A stretch of DNA of 64,000 nt from Pseudomonas entomophila (GCF_023277925.1 NZ_CP063832.1:2017001-2081000); one strand, 5' to 3'; positions 7,551 to 15,688 are shown, numbered from the stretch's first letter. Notes: generated from the letters alone by a model not told the origin. Numbers and translations: made by a program.

Positions 7551-8081
7551 ATGGCCCGCGGAGTAAACAAAGTCATCCTGGTCGGCACCTGCGGACAGGA
7601 CCCCGAGGTCCGCTATCTGCCAAACGGCAACGCGGTCACCAGTTTGAGCCTGGCCACCAGCGAGGCCTGGACCGACAAGCAGACCGGCCAGAAGGTCGAG
7701 AAGACCGAATGGCACCGGGTAGTGCTGTTCGGCAAGGTCGCCGAGATCGCTGGCGAGTACCTGCGCAAGGGCTCCCAGGTTTACATCGAAGGCAAACTGA
7801 AAACCCGCGAGTGGGAGAAGGACGGGATCAAGCGCTACGTCACCGAGGTGCACGTCGACATCAACGGCACCATGCAGCTGCTTGGTGGCCGCCCGCAGAA
7901 CCAGCAGCAGAGCGGCGACCCGTACAACCAGAGTGGCGGCAACTACAACCAGAGCGGCCAGCAGCAGTACAACCAGGCGCCGCGCCAGCAGGCACAACGC
8001 CCACAGCAGGCCCCTCAGCGTCCAGCACCGCAGCAGCCGGCCGCAGACTTCGACAGCTTCGACGACGACATCCCGTTCTAG
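7551..8081 (+). CDS. ssb: single-stranded DNA-binding protein
   Basis: A 176-residue SSB. The OB fold spans residues 1-110 ([58 protein letters not shown]). A Gln/Asn/Pro-rich flexible linker with QSGG/QQ repeats occupies about 112-165. The acidic protein-interaction tip is DSFDDDIPF at the very C-terminus. It coats single-stranded DNA and would recruit repair and recombination partners for the phage. AAGGAGG sits 6 bases before the ATG. Its place after the annealing-protein and Gp157 genes completes a recombination cassette. Length and layout match bacterial SSB; this is a phage copy additional to the host's. Confidence 0.95.
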   Translation: MARGVNKVILVGTCGQDPEVRYLPNGNAVTSLSLATSEAWTDKQTGQKVEKTEWHRVVLFGKVAEIAGEYLRKGSQVYIEGKLKTREWEKDGIKRYVTEVHVDINGTMQLLGGRPQNQQQSGDPYNQSGGNYNQSGQQQYNQAPRQQAQRPQQAPQRPAPQQPAADFDSFDDDIPF

Positions 8082-8175
8082 AGCTCCATGAGCCGACGTA
8101 TTCGACGATCGCTGCAGCTGCATAGGCGGCGCGATCAGTTCAACTTGCCGCCCAGCGGATTGAAGGAGGTGCCGT

Positions 8176-8505
8176 ATGGCGATGTCTCAGCAGGCGCGCG
8201 ACGAGAAGCGCAGAGCCAAAGCCGCCAGGCTGCAGGAAGAAGACCTGCGCTTGAAGGTTCGACCAGGGACTAAGCAGGCCCTGCTTGAACTGATGGAATG
8301 GGCCGGGATCGAGGAACAGGGCGAGGCGATTACGTTGATGATTCATCACATCGAAGCGCTTGGGCATCACGCACTGTTCAGGATCGCGCGCCACGAAATC
8401 GAAGGTCACCGATCTGTGGCGCGTACCGAGCCGATGCGATTATCAGCCAGGCAACGAACGGGCCAGCACCTGCGGGCGATATGCGGATGGGCAGATGCCA
8501 CATAA
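8176..8505 (+). CDS. hypothetical phage protein
   Basis: A 109-residue basic protein. The N-terminal half is a charged helix (QQARDEKRRAKAARLQEEDL) followed by LKVRPGTKQALLELMEWAGI, which resembles the short ribbon-helix-helix-like DNA-binding proteins of phages. The tail is Arg-rich. AGGAGG lies 7 bases before the ATG. No firm family is assigned; a DNA-binding role is an inference from composition. Confidence 0.6.
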   Translation: MAMSQQARDEKRRAKAARLQEEDLRLKVRPGTKQALLELMEWAGIEEQGEAITLMIHHIEALGHHALFRIARHEIEGHRSVARTEPMRLSARQRTGQHLRAICGWADAT

Positions 8506-8511
8506 AGCCAG

Positions 8512-8706
8512 ATGATCGAGGCACTGATCCACGGCATCCACGCTCTGGGCGGCCTGCACGCGGCGAAGTTTCTCACCCCGCCGCGGCACGAGATCAGCAT
8601 CTCGCCGCGCCTGGCACTGGCCTTCGACCGGAAGAGCATGCTGATGATTCAGCAGGATCCAGGTGATGAGGTTCTTGATCCAAGGTCGATTAGTTCACTG
8701 GCTTGA
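8512..8706 (+). CDS. small hypothetical phage protein (uncertain)
   Basis: A 64-residue frame, MIEALIHGIHALGGLHAAKF..., directly after the preceding gene. The sequence looks plausible, but the ribosome binding site is weak. Its last 17 bp overlap the 3' end of the convergent gene at 8690-8968. No family is recognised. Confidence 0.4.
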   Translation: MIEALIHGIHALGGLHAAKFLTPPRHEISISPRLALAFDRKSMLMIQQDPGDEVLDPRSISSLA

Positions 8707-8968
8707 AGTCTTGCGAGATGATTTTCCTGGCGTGCGACTTGGCGTTAGCAATGACCTCAGCCGAATCTTCTCCGCCGGTATCGAATTCATGCTCGTAGTG
8801 AATCACGCCATCAGGACAAAGAATGACTAGCAACAGCTTCTGGTCGCCCTCGGAAAAGTTACGGTAACGGTAGGTCACAGTGGTGGCGGTGTCCGCATCG
8901 TGTTCCATTTTAAACACATCACCTTCTTGTTCCCCCCAGATGGCCGATTTAGAAAGCCCATTCGACAT
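8690..8968 (-). CDS. hypothetical accessory protein
   Basis: A 92-residue acidic protein with beta-rich sequence (TATTVTYRYRNFSEGDQKLLLVIL) and a C-terminal helix. GGAGAAAAAA lies directly upstream of the ATG. It is read against the early operon, flanked on its promoter side by the NdpA-like gene reading the other way, so it looks like an inserted cargo (moron) gene with its own promoter in about 8970-9030. No family is recognised. Confidence 0.6.
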   Translation of the reverse strand: MSNGLSKSAIWGEQEGDVFKMEHDADTATTVTYRYRNFSEGDQKLLLVILCPDGVIHYEHEFDTGGEDSAEVIANAKSHARKIISQDFKPVN

Positions 8969-9026
8969 TTTTTTCTCCTAGCAACCGCCTCATTGCGGTC
9001 GACCATCAAACAACAACTGAAACCTA

Positions 9027-9057
9027 ATTGCCACCATGCCGCCAGCCGGCCACGGAG
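9027..9057 (+). promoter_or_regulatory. repeated leader element, copy 1
   Basis: ATTGCCACCAT followed by GCCGGCCACGGAGA immediately precedes the NdpA-like gene and includes its Shine-Dalgarno sequence. Closely related leaders occur at 10179-10210 and 10760-10779. Confidence 0.5.
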
Positions 9058-9065
9058 AATCACCC

Positions 9066-10073
9066 ATGCCCATTCGCCACGCAGTGATGCACTTCATCGA
9101 CAAGAAGCCGGACGGCAGCCCGGCGATTCTGCACCTGGCCAGCTCGGACCTGCCGGGCAGCGGCGCCATCGAGAACCTGCTGCACGATGTGAACGACACC
9201 TACAACGCCAAGACCGGCAAGGGTTGGGGCTTCTTCCACCCAGAGTCCGGCGCCTACCCGTTCAGCGGCTGGCTGGCCAAGGCCATGGCCGACGAGATGG
9301 CGTTCATCGACTTCACCCGCACCGCGGCTGAGCACCTGACCAAGCTGATGGAAGAGTCGAACCTGTCCGTGGGCGGGCACGTCCTGTTCGCCCTCTACAC
9401 CCAGGGCATGACCGACTACCTGACGATCGCCATCCTGCAGCAGGTCGAGACGGTTGCCGTTGCCCATGACCTCACTGTCGCGCCATCTCGCCAGCTCGAC
9501 GCACGCACGCTGCACTTCGCTGCCCGCATCAACCTCAGCGAGTGGAAGAACAACCCGGCCTCGCGGCAGTACGTGTCGTTCATCAAGCCTAAGGGCGGCC
9601 GCAAGGCCACCGCCTACTTCCGCGACTTCATCGGCGCTCAAGAGGGCATCGACGCCCCGGGCGAGACCCGCACCCTGCTCAAGGCCTTCGCCGATTTCTT
9701 GAAGGATCAGGACCTGGCCGACGATACCGCCAGCGAGAAAAGCGGCGACCTGGTTGCATATGCCCAGGCGCAGGACAAGATCGGCGCACCGGTCAGCCTG
9801 ACCGAACTATCCGCCCTGCTGGACGAAGAGAAGCCGACGACCTTCGCCGACTTCATCAAGGCCGGCGACTACGGGATCGCTGAGAGCTTCGCCCCCGACA
9901 AGCGCACCATCGCCCAGTACCGCCGCTTCACCGGGCGCGCCGAGGGCATGTCGATCAGTTTCGAAGCGCACCTGCTGGGTAAGCGCGTCGAGTTCGACCA
10001 GGACAGCGCGAGCCTGACCATCAAGAACCTGCCGACGCAGCTGATCAACCAGCTCAAGCGCGACGCGGCATAA
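9066..10073 (+). CDS. nucleoid-associated protein NdpA/YejK family, phage-borne
   Basis: A 335-residue protein starting [20 protein letters not shown], the classic N-terminus of the NdpA/YejK nucleoid-associated family. Family features run through its length: a [10 protein letters not shown] segment near residue 50, [18 protein letters not shown] near 110, ARINLSEW near 160, and a C-terminal beta domain ([17 protein letters not shown]). Length matches the host protein (about 335). Host NdpA binds DNA and affects its compaction; a prophage copy may protect or reorganise DNA, but the role here is unknown. The ATG at 9066 follows CGGAGA; an in-frame ATG at 9036 falls inside the repeated leader and is rejected. 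It ends before a hairpin at 10090. Confidence 0.9.
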   Translation: MPIRHAVMHFIDKKPDGSPAILHLASSDLPGSGAIENLLHDVNDTYNAKTGKGWGFFHPESGAYPFSGWLAKAMADEMAFIDFTRTAAEHLTKLMEESNLSVGGHVLFALYTQGMTDYLTIAILQQVETVAVAHDLTVAPSRQLDARTLHFAARINLSEWKNNPASRQYVSFIKPKGGRKATAYFRDFIGAQEGIDAPGETRTLLKAFADFLKDQDLADDTASEKSGDLVAYAQAQDKIGAPVSLTELSALLDEEKPTTFADFIKAGDYGIAESFAPDKRTIAQYRRFTGRAEGMSISFEAHLLGKRVEFDQDSASLTIKNLPTQLINQLKRDAA

Positions 10074-10089
10074 GCCGGCACAAACAAAA

Positions 10090-10114
10090 AAGGCACCTGC
10101 TAAGCAGATGCCTT
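10090..10114 (-). terminator. terminator between convergent genes
   Basis: AAGGCA-C-CTGC and GCAG-A-TGCCTT pair with one mismatch around a TAA loop. On the minus strand the hairpin is followed by TTTTTTGTTTG, so it best fits termination of the leftward lipoprotein gene. It may also slow rightward transcription leaving the NdpA-like gene. A second hairpin (GAGGGG/CCCCTC) follows near 10128-10146. Confidence 0.65.
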
Positions 10115-10178
10115 ATGCCGGATTACGAGGGGAGAGTGCCCCTCTCCGGCTCGGTGATTTAACCAAACTTGAAATCAT

Positions 10179-10210
10179 ATTGCCACCATTCCGCATCCGG
10201 CCACGGAGGG
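10179..10210 (+). promoter_or_regulatory. repeated leader element, copy 2 (orphan)
   Basis: ATTGCCACCATT plus CCGCATCCGGCCACGGAGGG. The Shine-Dalgarno part is intact, but only a 17-codon GTG frame follows before a stop, running into the 3' end of the minus-strand lipoprotein gene. It looks like a leader separated from its gene. Confidence 0.5.
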
Positions 10211-10253
10211 TGACGCTTGAGGAACGACAGAAAGTAGATGCATGCCCTGTTGA

Positions 10254-10652
10254 TCACTCGTGAGAACAGATCATCGTAAGGAATTGGTTCTCTACACTAA
10301 GACTGTGAGTTTCTGTCTGATCCCACAAAATCAGCTCGCCATTGTAAAAGGCGAAGTAAGCAATCTCTTGTGCGCTATGCCGTTGAGCTTTGCCGCATAC
10401 GGCCAGGTCTTTTCCGCTCGAGTCAACAGCCGTTCCGTATAGCGGGTAAAACTCCCACCCTTCGCCTTCGAAGCCAGTTAGCGCCTTAGCCCTTGCTGCG
10501 TTTTTATCTGCCTCGGAAAGCTGAACCTTTACACGCATCGGAATTTTCAAATGAGGCTTGGCCTGGACGGGTGCAGCAGAGAGCTGCGAATTTTCGCTGG
10601 TACATCCGGATAGTAATAGACATACCAGGCACGCCGCTATTAGAGCTTTCAT
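10254..10652 (-). CDS. small lipoprotein
   Basis: A 132-residue protein with a clear type II signal peptide (MKALIAACLVCLLLSGC), so Cys17 is the lipidation site. The mature part is soluble with two Cys (VCGKAQRH and the near-terminal ICSHE) that could form a disulfide. No family is recognised. It is read against the early operon, bounded by its own terminator (10090-10114), and so is probably a cargo gene expressed in the lysogen. An outer- or inner-membrane anchored periplasmic location is expected. Confidence 0.65.
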   Translation of the reverse strand: MKALIAACLVCLLLSGCTSENSQLSAAPVQAKPHLKIPMRVKVQLSEADKNAARAKALTGFEGEGWEFYPLYGTAVDSSGKDLAVCGKAQRHSAQEIAYFAFYNGELILWDQTETHSLSVENQFLTMICSHE

Positions 10653-10759
10653 TGTTTGACTGCCTGCAACGAGTATGCGTAGACCATAGCAGGTGGCGGT
10701 ACAGATCTATTGATGTTCAGCAACAAACTGTAAGACCAAAATCCCCAACGAAGTCTTTG

Positions 10760-10779
10760 CCGCATCCGGCCACGGAGGG
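10760..10779 (+). promoter_or_regulatory. repeated leader element, copy 3
   Basis: CCGCATCCGGCCACGGAGGG, identical over 20 bases to the copy at 10191-10210, directly before the ATG at 10786. The shared GGAGGG is the ribosome binding site. Confidence 0.55.
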
Positions 10780-10785
10780 CGGCGC

Positions 10786-11874
10786 ATGCACGGAGCATTC
10801 ACAATGCAGATTCAACGCGAAGGTAATCTCTCGTTCGGCGACGCCCGCCTGGCCATCTGGGAAGAAGGCATCTCCGCTGCTCGCGAAGCCGGCGGCGTCC
10901 GCGGCGCCGACGCTTGGGAGAAACAATTCAAGCGCGAGGTATTCAAGCGCATCATCCAGACCCTCAATCGCCTGGGGTGGACTGTTGGCCCCGACCTCGA
11001 TGCCGAGAAGGAATACAAATGCATCGCCCACGGCATGCGGTGGTGCAGCAAAGGCGACTTGAAGGCAGACCTTCAGGTTAGCGGCCGGTCGATCACCTTC
11101 GAGATGTTCCAGAACGTGAACGCTCCAGATCGCCCGGACCATGGCGGACGGCATCAGTCGAACAAAGAGTTCCACATGCCATACGTCATGCGCCTGGAGA
11201 TGGAGCGTACCCGCCGCAAGATTCGCGACTACCTGTGCGCCGTTTTCACCGACTACAAGTTCACCCCTGCCGAGCCGCGCGGTATGGGTCCTGGCATCTG
11301 CACCGCCATGGAAATGGTTGAGCGACACCATGCAAAGCACCGGAACAAAGGTCGACTTGTCGACTTTGTCACCCCGCAACACAGCTACAAGTCGAAAGAC
11401 GGTGATCTTCTGCAGCACGGCCAGAAGGTCTGGATCTGCGATCACAAAGGCCGTGTGCTGCCTGGCACCGCCTACTACAACAGCGGCCAGATGTGGTGGG
11501 TGGTCACATCCCGCTACGACTACACCAACGCTGCCAATTGCGAGATCTGGACCGCGAACCCTGGCGACCTGCGCCGCAAACGCAATGAATGGGTGCGCCG
11601 AAAACGGCTGGAAGCACTGATGTCGGCAGCAGCTGCACGGATGGACTTCAAGCGCGCCGAGACCTTGAAGAACATCCTGTTCCCACCGCAAGAGTCGCTC
11701 TACATGATCTGGACGGATCGTCACGGCGGGGCCTACTTCGGCCCGAACTACAGCGGCTACACCAGCGACACGACCCAGGCTGGCAAGTACACCCGCGCCG
11801 AGCTGAAGCCTTACCTGGGCGATGCCGACGAGAAAGACCACCTTCGCGCCGTGCCGGTGCGACAGGCCGCCTGA
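10786..11874 (+). CDS. large hypothetical phage protein with a UVR-like motif
   Basis: A 362-residue protein. The N-terminal 230 residues contain several conserved-looking Trp/Cys/His segments (HGMRWCSKGDLKADLQVSG, GPGICTAMEMVERHHAKHRN) of no family I can name. Residues about 275-300 contain ALMSAAAARMDFKRAETLKN, resembling the UVR (UvrB/UvrC interaction) helix pair, which usually reads A-x-x-L-(D/E)-F-E-x-A-A-x-L-R. The last 60 residues have WTDRHGGAYFGPNYSGYTS, a small beta-rich repeat domain. Start: GGAGGG at a good distance before the ATG at 10786; an in-frame ATG at 10804 is possible. It may touch nucleotide-excision repair or another partner through the UVR-like helix; that is inference. 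Confidence 0.7.
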   Translation: MHGAFTMQIQREGNLSFGDARLAIWEEGISAAREAGGVRGADAWEKQFKREVFKRIIQTLNRLGWTVGPDLDAEKEYKCIAHGMRWCSKGDLKADLQVSGRSITFEMFQNVNAPDRPDHGGRHQSNKEFHMPYVMRLEMERTRRKIRDYLCAVFTDYKFTPAEPRGMGPGICTAMEMVERHHAKHRNKGRLVDFVTPQHSYKSKDGDLLQHGQKVWICDHKGRVLPGTAYYNSGQMWWVVTSRYDYTNAANCEIWTANPGDLRRKRNEWVRRKRLEALMSAAAARMDFKRAETLKNILFPPQESLYMIWTDRHGGAYFGPNYSGYTSDTTQAGKYTRAELKPYLGDADEKDHLRAVPVRQAA

Positions 11875-11897
11875 CCCTCCGGCGCTGCCCGCCAGCA

Positions 11898-12020
11898 TCA
11901 CCCAATCCAGCATCCTGCCAAGCGCTTCGCCTCAACGATGAAAGGCCAAAGCCACTGGCACAGCTCGATCAGGTTTAGCACCAGCTCAAGCAAGGTGTTG
12001 AACTTCTCCAGTTTGTTCAT
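11898..12020 (-). CDS. very small amphipathic protein (uncertain)
   Basis: A 40-residue frame, MNKLEKFNTLLELVLNLIEL..., with one hydrophobic helix containing Trp (CQWLWPF) and a GGAG site before the ATG at 12020. It could be a small membrane peptide of toxin or leader type. The longer frame reaching 12107 adds non-coding-looking residues. No family is recognised. Confidence 0.35.
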   Translation of the reverse strand: MNKLEKFNTLLELVLNLIELCQWLWPFIVEAKRLAGCWIG

Positions 12021-12294
12021 TTCGGTGGATCTCCAAGAGGTTGCGTCCCTGTTTGTCGCTTCATCCTGAGCGACCCGGAACGCCGTTTCCTCTTGGGGTT
12101 TTTCCAAGCGCTGCCCGCCAGCGCCTTCCCCTATTCAACGATAACGATCACGCCACACCGGCGAGGACGGCTCCTGGAAACAAAGAGCACGACATGACCT
12201 GACGACAGCACGGCAAAAAACAAGCTCGAAAGGATCACCCACAATATCAAGCGCTGCTTGGCACTATCAAAAGCTCGAATTAAATTGAAAGAAT

Positions 12295-12567
12295 CTAGGC
12301 CCACCCGCCAATTACAAACGTCTTCGCTCGGAGCACACCCCAGATCAAGGCTCGACTCATAGTTTCGTTTGGTCTGGCACCGTAAGACTCCTCCACAATT
12401 CGATCACCGCTCTTGCCGTACACCCCAATAAAGAGCTGCGTTTCGCCTGTTCGCGAGAGGCGGGATTGGACGTCGATACTTCGCCCATCATCAAGAGCTT
12501 CATCGTGATGACGAAGGTGAAGCGCTGGATCTATCCAGGCCAAGAATTTCTCGCCGCGACGTCTCAT
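12295..12567 (-). CDS. hypothetical protein, paralogue A
   Basis: A 90-residue protein, clearly paralogous to the one at 13209-13508. Both open with a basic MR-R-G, then W-(I/A)-DP-L-H-R-H-E, then IDVQ-RLS-TG-TQLFIGVY, then S-YGARP-E-MS-AL-WG. The shared core spans nearly the whole protein. The pattern of short strands plus an acidic patch suggests a small alpha/beta domain. No family is recognised. AGGAG lies 8 bases before the ATG. It is read leftward, against the early operon, and so is probably cargo. Confidence 0.65.
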   Translation of the reverse strand: MRRRGEKFLAWIDPALHLRHHDEALDDGRSIDVQSRLSRTGETQLFIGVYGKSGDRIVEESYGARPNETMSRALIWGVLRAKTFVIGGWA

Positions 12568-12825
12568 ATTTATCTCCTCTAATTACTACAGTAGGCGCGC
12601 TAACGAGAGAGATAGATATCCATTTCGCTTAAATTGCGACCGGTGGAAAATGATCGACCGTACTCCTTGCTGACAGAGATCAACGAGACAGCGCTAGTAG
12701 AGAACCGAGCCCAATCATTGAGCTCGCCCAGCAGACGGAGGTTGAAGTAGCAAGAAGCCCTGCGCGGAGCTGGGCTTCTGGTCAGTAGTGCTCGCCTAGA
12801 CTCAATAAGCCTTTAGACCTGGCAG
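12568..12825. other. non-coding stretch upstream of paralogue A
   Basis: No convincing frame or RNA gene is seen. It contains the likely leftward promoter region of the gene at 12295-12567 and AT-rich segments around 12580-12640. Confidence 0.35.
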
Positions 12826-13044
12826 TTATTCCAGTGGGAGCTTGTGATGGCTATAGCGCTCGGCGTTGGATGCCCGCGATGGGTCCGGCGGGCCCTGTCT
12901 CTGCCCGCCTCGAAAGGGCCGGTTCTCGATGTAATCGTCGCGATCCTCTGGGCGGGCCCTCTTGGAATCATGATCTGGACCGGTTGGCCAACCACCATCA
13001 CGATCTGACTTTCCACCTTGGCCGTTATCCCTGTCTCTGGTCAT
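12826..13044 (-). CDS. small polar hypothetical protein (uncertain)
   Basis: A 72-residue frame (MTRDRDNGQGGKSDRDGG...) composed almost only of Asp, Arg, Gly, Pro and Ser, so intrinsically disordered if real. AGAGGTGCGT precedes the ATG at 13044. It lies between the two paralogous genes on the same strand, which slightly favours reality. An overlapping alternative frame (12813-13016) has a less natural composition. Confidence 0.35.
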   Translation of the reverse strand: MTRDRDNGQGGKSDRDGGWPTGPDHDSKRARPEDRDDYIENRPFRGGQRQGPPDPSRASNAERYSHHKLPLE

Positions 13045-13208
13045 ACGCACCTCTCAATGCTCAGAAGTCCTGAGCTAAATTGAGTGTGCGCCTTCAGGGA
13101 CTAGAGGAGATTTATATCAGACCGATGGGTACAAACGAAAAAATCAATAACCGGCTCCCGTCACCTCATTTCAGAGACAACAGATCGCAGATATTCAGCA
13201 CGTAACCT

Positions 13209-13508
13209 CTACCGCGTGGTTGCGAGCAGCTCCTCAACGGAAGAACCTTTGGTGGCGACGCTGCGTGCTGCATCAATCCCCCAAGCCAACGCTGTACTCA
13301 TCGACTCACCCGGACGTGCGTAGTAAGCACCCTCAAACAGAGCATCGCCCGAGGGGGAATACACACCGATGAACAACTGCGTCAAGCCAGTGCAAGACAG
13401 CCTGACTTGTACGTCGATTATGGTTCCGTCGCTGCAGACCTCCTCATGACACCTGGAGTGCAGCATCGGGTCTGCCCACGCCCAGTATTTACTGCCTCTT
13501 GTTCTCAT
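13209..13508 (-). CDS. hypothetical protein, paralogue B
   Basis: A 99-residue protein that aligns end to end with the gene at 12295-12567; identical or near-identical blocks include LSCTGLTQLFIGVYSPSGD against LSRTGETQLFIGVYGKSGD. It has an extra C-terminal 14 residues (SSVEELLATTR at the end). GAGGG precedes the ATG by 8-9 bases. Two diverged copies of one gene family within 1 kb indicate duplication followed by divergence. Function is unknown. Confidence 0.65.
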   Translation of the reverse strand: MRTRGSKYWAWADPMLHSRCHEEVCSDGTIIDVQVRLSCTGLTQLFIGVYSPSGDALFEGAYYARPGESMSTALAWGIDAARSVATKGSSVEELLATTR

Positions 13509-13655
13509 TTTTCTTACCCTCTTCGGTTCCCTCTAGTAACGCACACAAACCTTTAGCGCACGGTACCGCTGGGCAGTTGGTCTGAACTGTTTTGCTATCG
13601 GTTCATGCGCATTCCCCTCTATTAACTGCCGCGATATGGCGGCCAAGGAATCGTC

Positions 13656-14450
13656 ATGCTCGAAAGGACGCCGATAAAGACGGAGGCCGAGCTGTGCGCG
13701 GCTTTCATCCAGTCGATGAACAAGCAGGCCGATTGGACTTGCTACCCCGAAGCCGCTGGCTTCGACATTCTGGTCGTGCACGTCAGCGGCCGGCAGATCG
13801 GCGTCGAGGCGAAGATGAGCCTGAATGCCAAGGTGGCCGACCAGATCCTGCCGAAGGACTACGAGAACTTTTATGGCAGGCCTGGGCCTGACCATCGCCT
13901 GGTGATCGTCAGCAAGGTGAGCGATGCAAGTCACGGAATCTGCCGAATGCTAGAGCTGCTTGGCGTTCCGGTACTGCTTCCACGGTGGATGCATCGCGGC
14001 GGCGACAAGTCGGGATGGGAGTTCGAGTTGCGATGCGAACAAAGTCGCAGCGGCTGGGCGTTCTTTGCCAATGAAGAGTACCTGCATCTGTTCGACTGGA
14101 ACCCACCCGAACGGTGCCGGGTTCCAATGGTGGTTGGTGCGCACCAGGCCGGCATCCCATCCCCGGTGAGCCTCACCCCTTGGAAGGAGGCGGCACTGCG
14201 GGTGATCGCCTTGATGCGTGCGCAGGGCTACATCGCGGCAAAGCAGATCCAGGAACTCGGCATCAGCCCGACAGCCTGGACGCGGCCAAAGGGTACCGAC
14301 CCTGGATGGCTCGATCGCGGCTCAGTGCGTGGCACCTGGATCGAGACCGACAACATGCCGCCATTCGACAAGCAGCACCCCGAGGCCTACGCCATCGTCG
14401 TCGCCGAACAGGCCGCCAAGGCCGACCCACAACTGGAGCTCACCGCATGA
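13656..14450 (+). CDS. PD-(D/E)XK nuclease-like phage protein
   Basis: A 264-residue protein. Residues 35-54 read FDILVVHVSGRQIGVEAKMS: a strand ending in Asp, then a strand with E-A-K. This is the D...E-x-K signature of the PD-(D/E)XK fold (restriction endonuclease-like or VRR-type). A preceding helix (ELCAAFIQSM) and a following ADQILPKDYENFYGR also suit that fold. A C-terminal region (VIALMRAQGYIAAKQIQELG) looks like a winged-helix segment. It may be a nuclease or a degenerate relative; catalysis is not shown. AAGGAA lies before the ATG. It overlaps the next gene by ATGA. Confidence 0.65.
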   Translation: MLERTPIKTEAELCAAFIQSMNKQADWTCYPEAAGFDILVVHVSGRQIGVEAKMSLNAKVADQILPKDYENFYGRPGPDHRLVIVSKVSDASHGICRMLELLGVPVLLPRWMHRGGDKSGWEFELRCEQSRSGWAFFANEEYLHLFDWNPPERCRVPMVVGAHQAGIPSPVSLTPWKEAALRVIALMRAQGYIAAKQIQELGISPTAWTRPKGTDPGWLDRGSVRGTWIETDNMPPFDKQHPEAYAIVVAEQAAKADPQLELTA

Positions 14451-14698
14451 CCCGTCTCGCCCTCCTCCTCGCGCTGCTGGCCACCGGCGCCAGCGCAACA
14501 GAGAACGTCATCGACGTGCAGCACGACAGCCAGCGCGGCGTGACCTGCTACCTGCTGAATGGGGTCGGCATCAGCTGCATCCCCGACAGCCAGCTGCAGG
14601 CCGGCAACGAGCGCCAGCTCTCCCCGCACGAAACACAACCCGAACCTACACCTGCTGCCGCGCCGGCGGCCTGGAATGATGAGAGGTATCAGCTGTGA
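14447..14698 (+). CDS. small secreted/periplasmic hypothetical protein
   Basis: An 83-residue protein with a cleavable signal peptide (MTRLALLLALLATGASA) and a short mature domain containing two Cys (GVTCYLLNGVGISCIPDSQL), likely disulfide-bonded, then a Pro-rich tail. It starts by ATGA overlap and ends in a GTGA overlap with the next gene. No family is recognised; export from a gene embedded in an early operon is unusual. Confidence 0.6.
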   Translation: MTRLALLLALLATGASATENVIDVQHDSQRGVTCYLLNGVGISCIPDSQLQAGNERQLSPHETQPEPTPAAAPAAWNDERYQL

Positions 14699-14907
14699 CA
14701 AAAATTGTGCATCTGGTCTCGCACGCTGGCTGCTTCGACGATCACGACTGCCAGATCGCTTGCGGACAAGCTGGCGAAGACATGAACGGATCGAGCCGGC
14801 CGGCGGAAGTGACTTGCAAGAAGTGCCTCAGGGTCCACGCCGCCCGCGAGCGTAAGGCCGATGAGTACATCGCCCAGCGCCGGGAAGTGAAGCAGGTGGC
14901 GCCATGA
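14695..14907 (+). CDS. small Cys-containing phage protein
   Basis: A 70-residue protein starting at GTG 14695 (overlap GTGA). It contains five Cys and several His (SHAGCFDDHDCQIACGQ, VTCKKCLRVHAAR), suggesting a zinc site, and a basic helical C-terminus. Its end overlaps the next start by ATGA. Phages often carry such zinc-knuckle proteins; the precise family is not recognised. Confidence 0.6.
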   Translation: MTKIVHLVSHAGCFDDHDCQIACGQAGEDMNGSSRPAEVTCKKCLRVHAARERKADEYIAQRREVKQVAP

Positions 14908-15356
14908 CCGACCTGATCGAAGTGAAGACGGCCGACCTGGCAGGCCATGCGCTGGACTGGGCTGTCGCGCAAGCCGAGGGGCTTGAGGCGTTTCTGGTAG
15001 GCCCGCAGTACAACGTGCCGTGGCGCGTGTTCTGGAAGAAGCGCGGCCAGGCGCTGGTGTGGGATGTGCTCTACAACCCGCATGAGGACTGGTCTTTGGC
15101 AGGGCCATTGATCGACAAGCACAAGGTGTCGCTGTCGCCTCCGACAAGTTCCGTGCACCGCAACTTCGGCTACATGGACAAGCGCAACGGCTTCTACGAG
15201 GCCGGCGTCTGGAGCAGCACGATCTTCGGAAAGGAGCGCAAGCACCGCCGCACCGCATTCCACCATCCCGACAACCCTCTGACCGTGGCCATGCAGGCGA
15301 TCGTCCAGCTTGAGCTCGGCGATACCGTCCAGGTGCCGAAGGAGCTGATGCCGTGA
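14904..15356 (+). CDS. NinX-like phage protein (DUF2591)
   Basis: A 150-residue protein opening MTDLIEVKTADLAGHALDWA, a strong match to the start of the lambdoid NinX/DUF2591 family (I-E-V-K-T-x-x-L-x-G-x-A-L-D-W-A-V). The family sits in nin-type regions of lambdoid phages and its function is unknown. It is coupled to both neighbours by 4-bp overlaps. Confidence 0.8.
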   Translation: MTDLIEVKTADLAGHALDWAVAQAEGLEAFLVGPQYNVPWRVFWKKRGQALVWDVLYNPHEDWSLAGPLIDKHKVSLSPPTSSVHRNFGYMDKRNGFYEAGVWSSTIFGKERKHRRTAFHHPDNPLTVAMQAIVQLELGDTVQVPKELMP

Positions 15357-15688
15357 CCGAACAAGGCACCAAGGAATTCTACTCTGTCGATCAAGCCTCT
15401 CAGCATGCTGCTGAATGGTGCAAGCGCAATCCCGCATGGCGCAGGATCTGCGATATCCCGGATATCTCCGTGTTCGAAAAAACCTACGATGAGATCCCAA
15501 AACGCGAACGCGCTTACTGGGACGAGAACGGCGGCGAAGAATGCTGGAGAGAATTCGGAATCGCAGGAAGCAAGGTGCCTACTGGATTCATCTCTGGAAA
15601 GGGCGAGTTTTTCGATGACGTCCTCAAAGTGCCACTCCATCACAACATGATGATGGTGTTCCGCGTGGGCAAGAGGTGGAAGCCATGA
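15353..15688 (+). CDS. hypothetical phage protein
   Basis: A 111-residue protein beginning at GTG 15353 inside a GTGA overlap. It is rich in aromatic and charged residues (EEAWREF-like patterns, KRERAYWDENGG) with no Cys cluster or membrane helix. No family is recognised. Its last bases overlap a 16-codon ATG frame (15685-15735) that may only carry ribosomes to the next gene. Confidence 0.55.
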   Translation: MTEQGTKEFYSVDQASQHAAEWCKRNPAWRRICDIPDISVFEKTYDEIPKRERAYWDENGGEECWREFGIAGSKVPTGFISGKGEFFDDVLKVPLHHNMMMVFRVGKRWKP

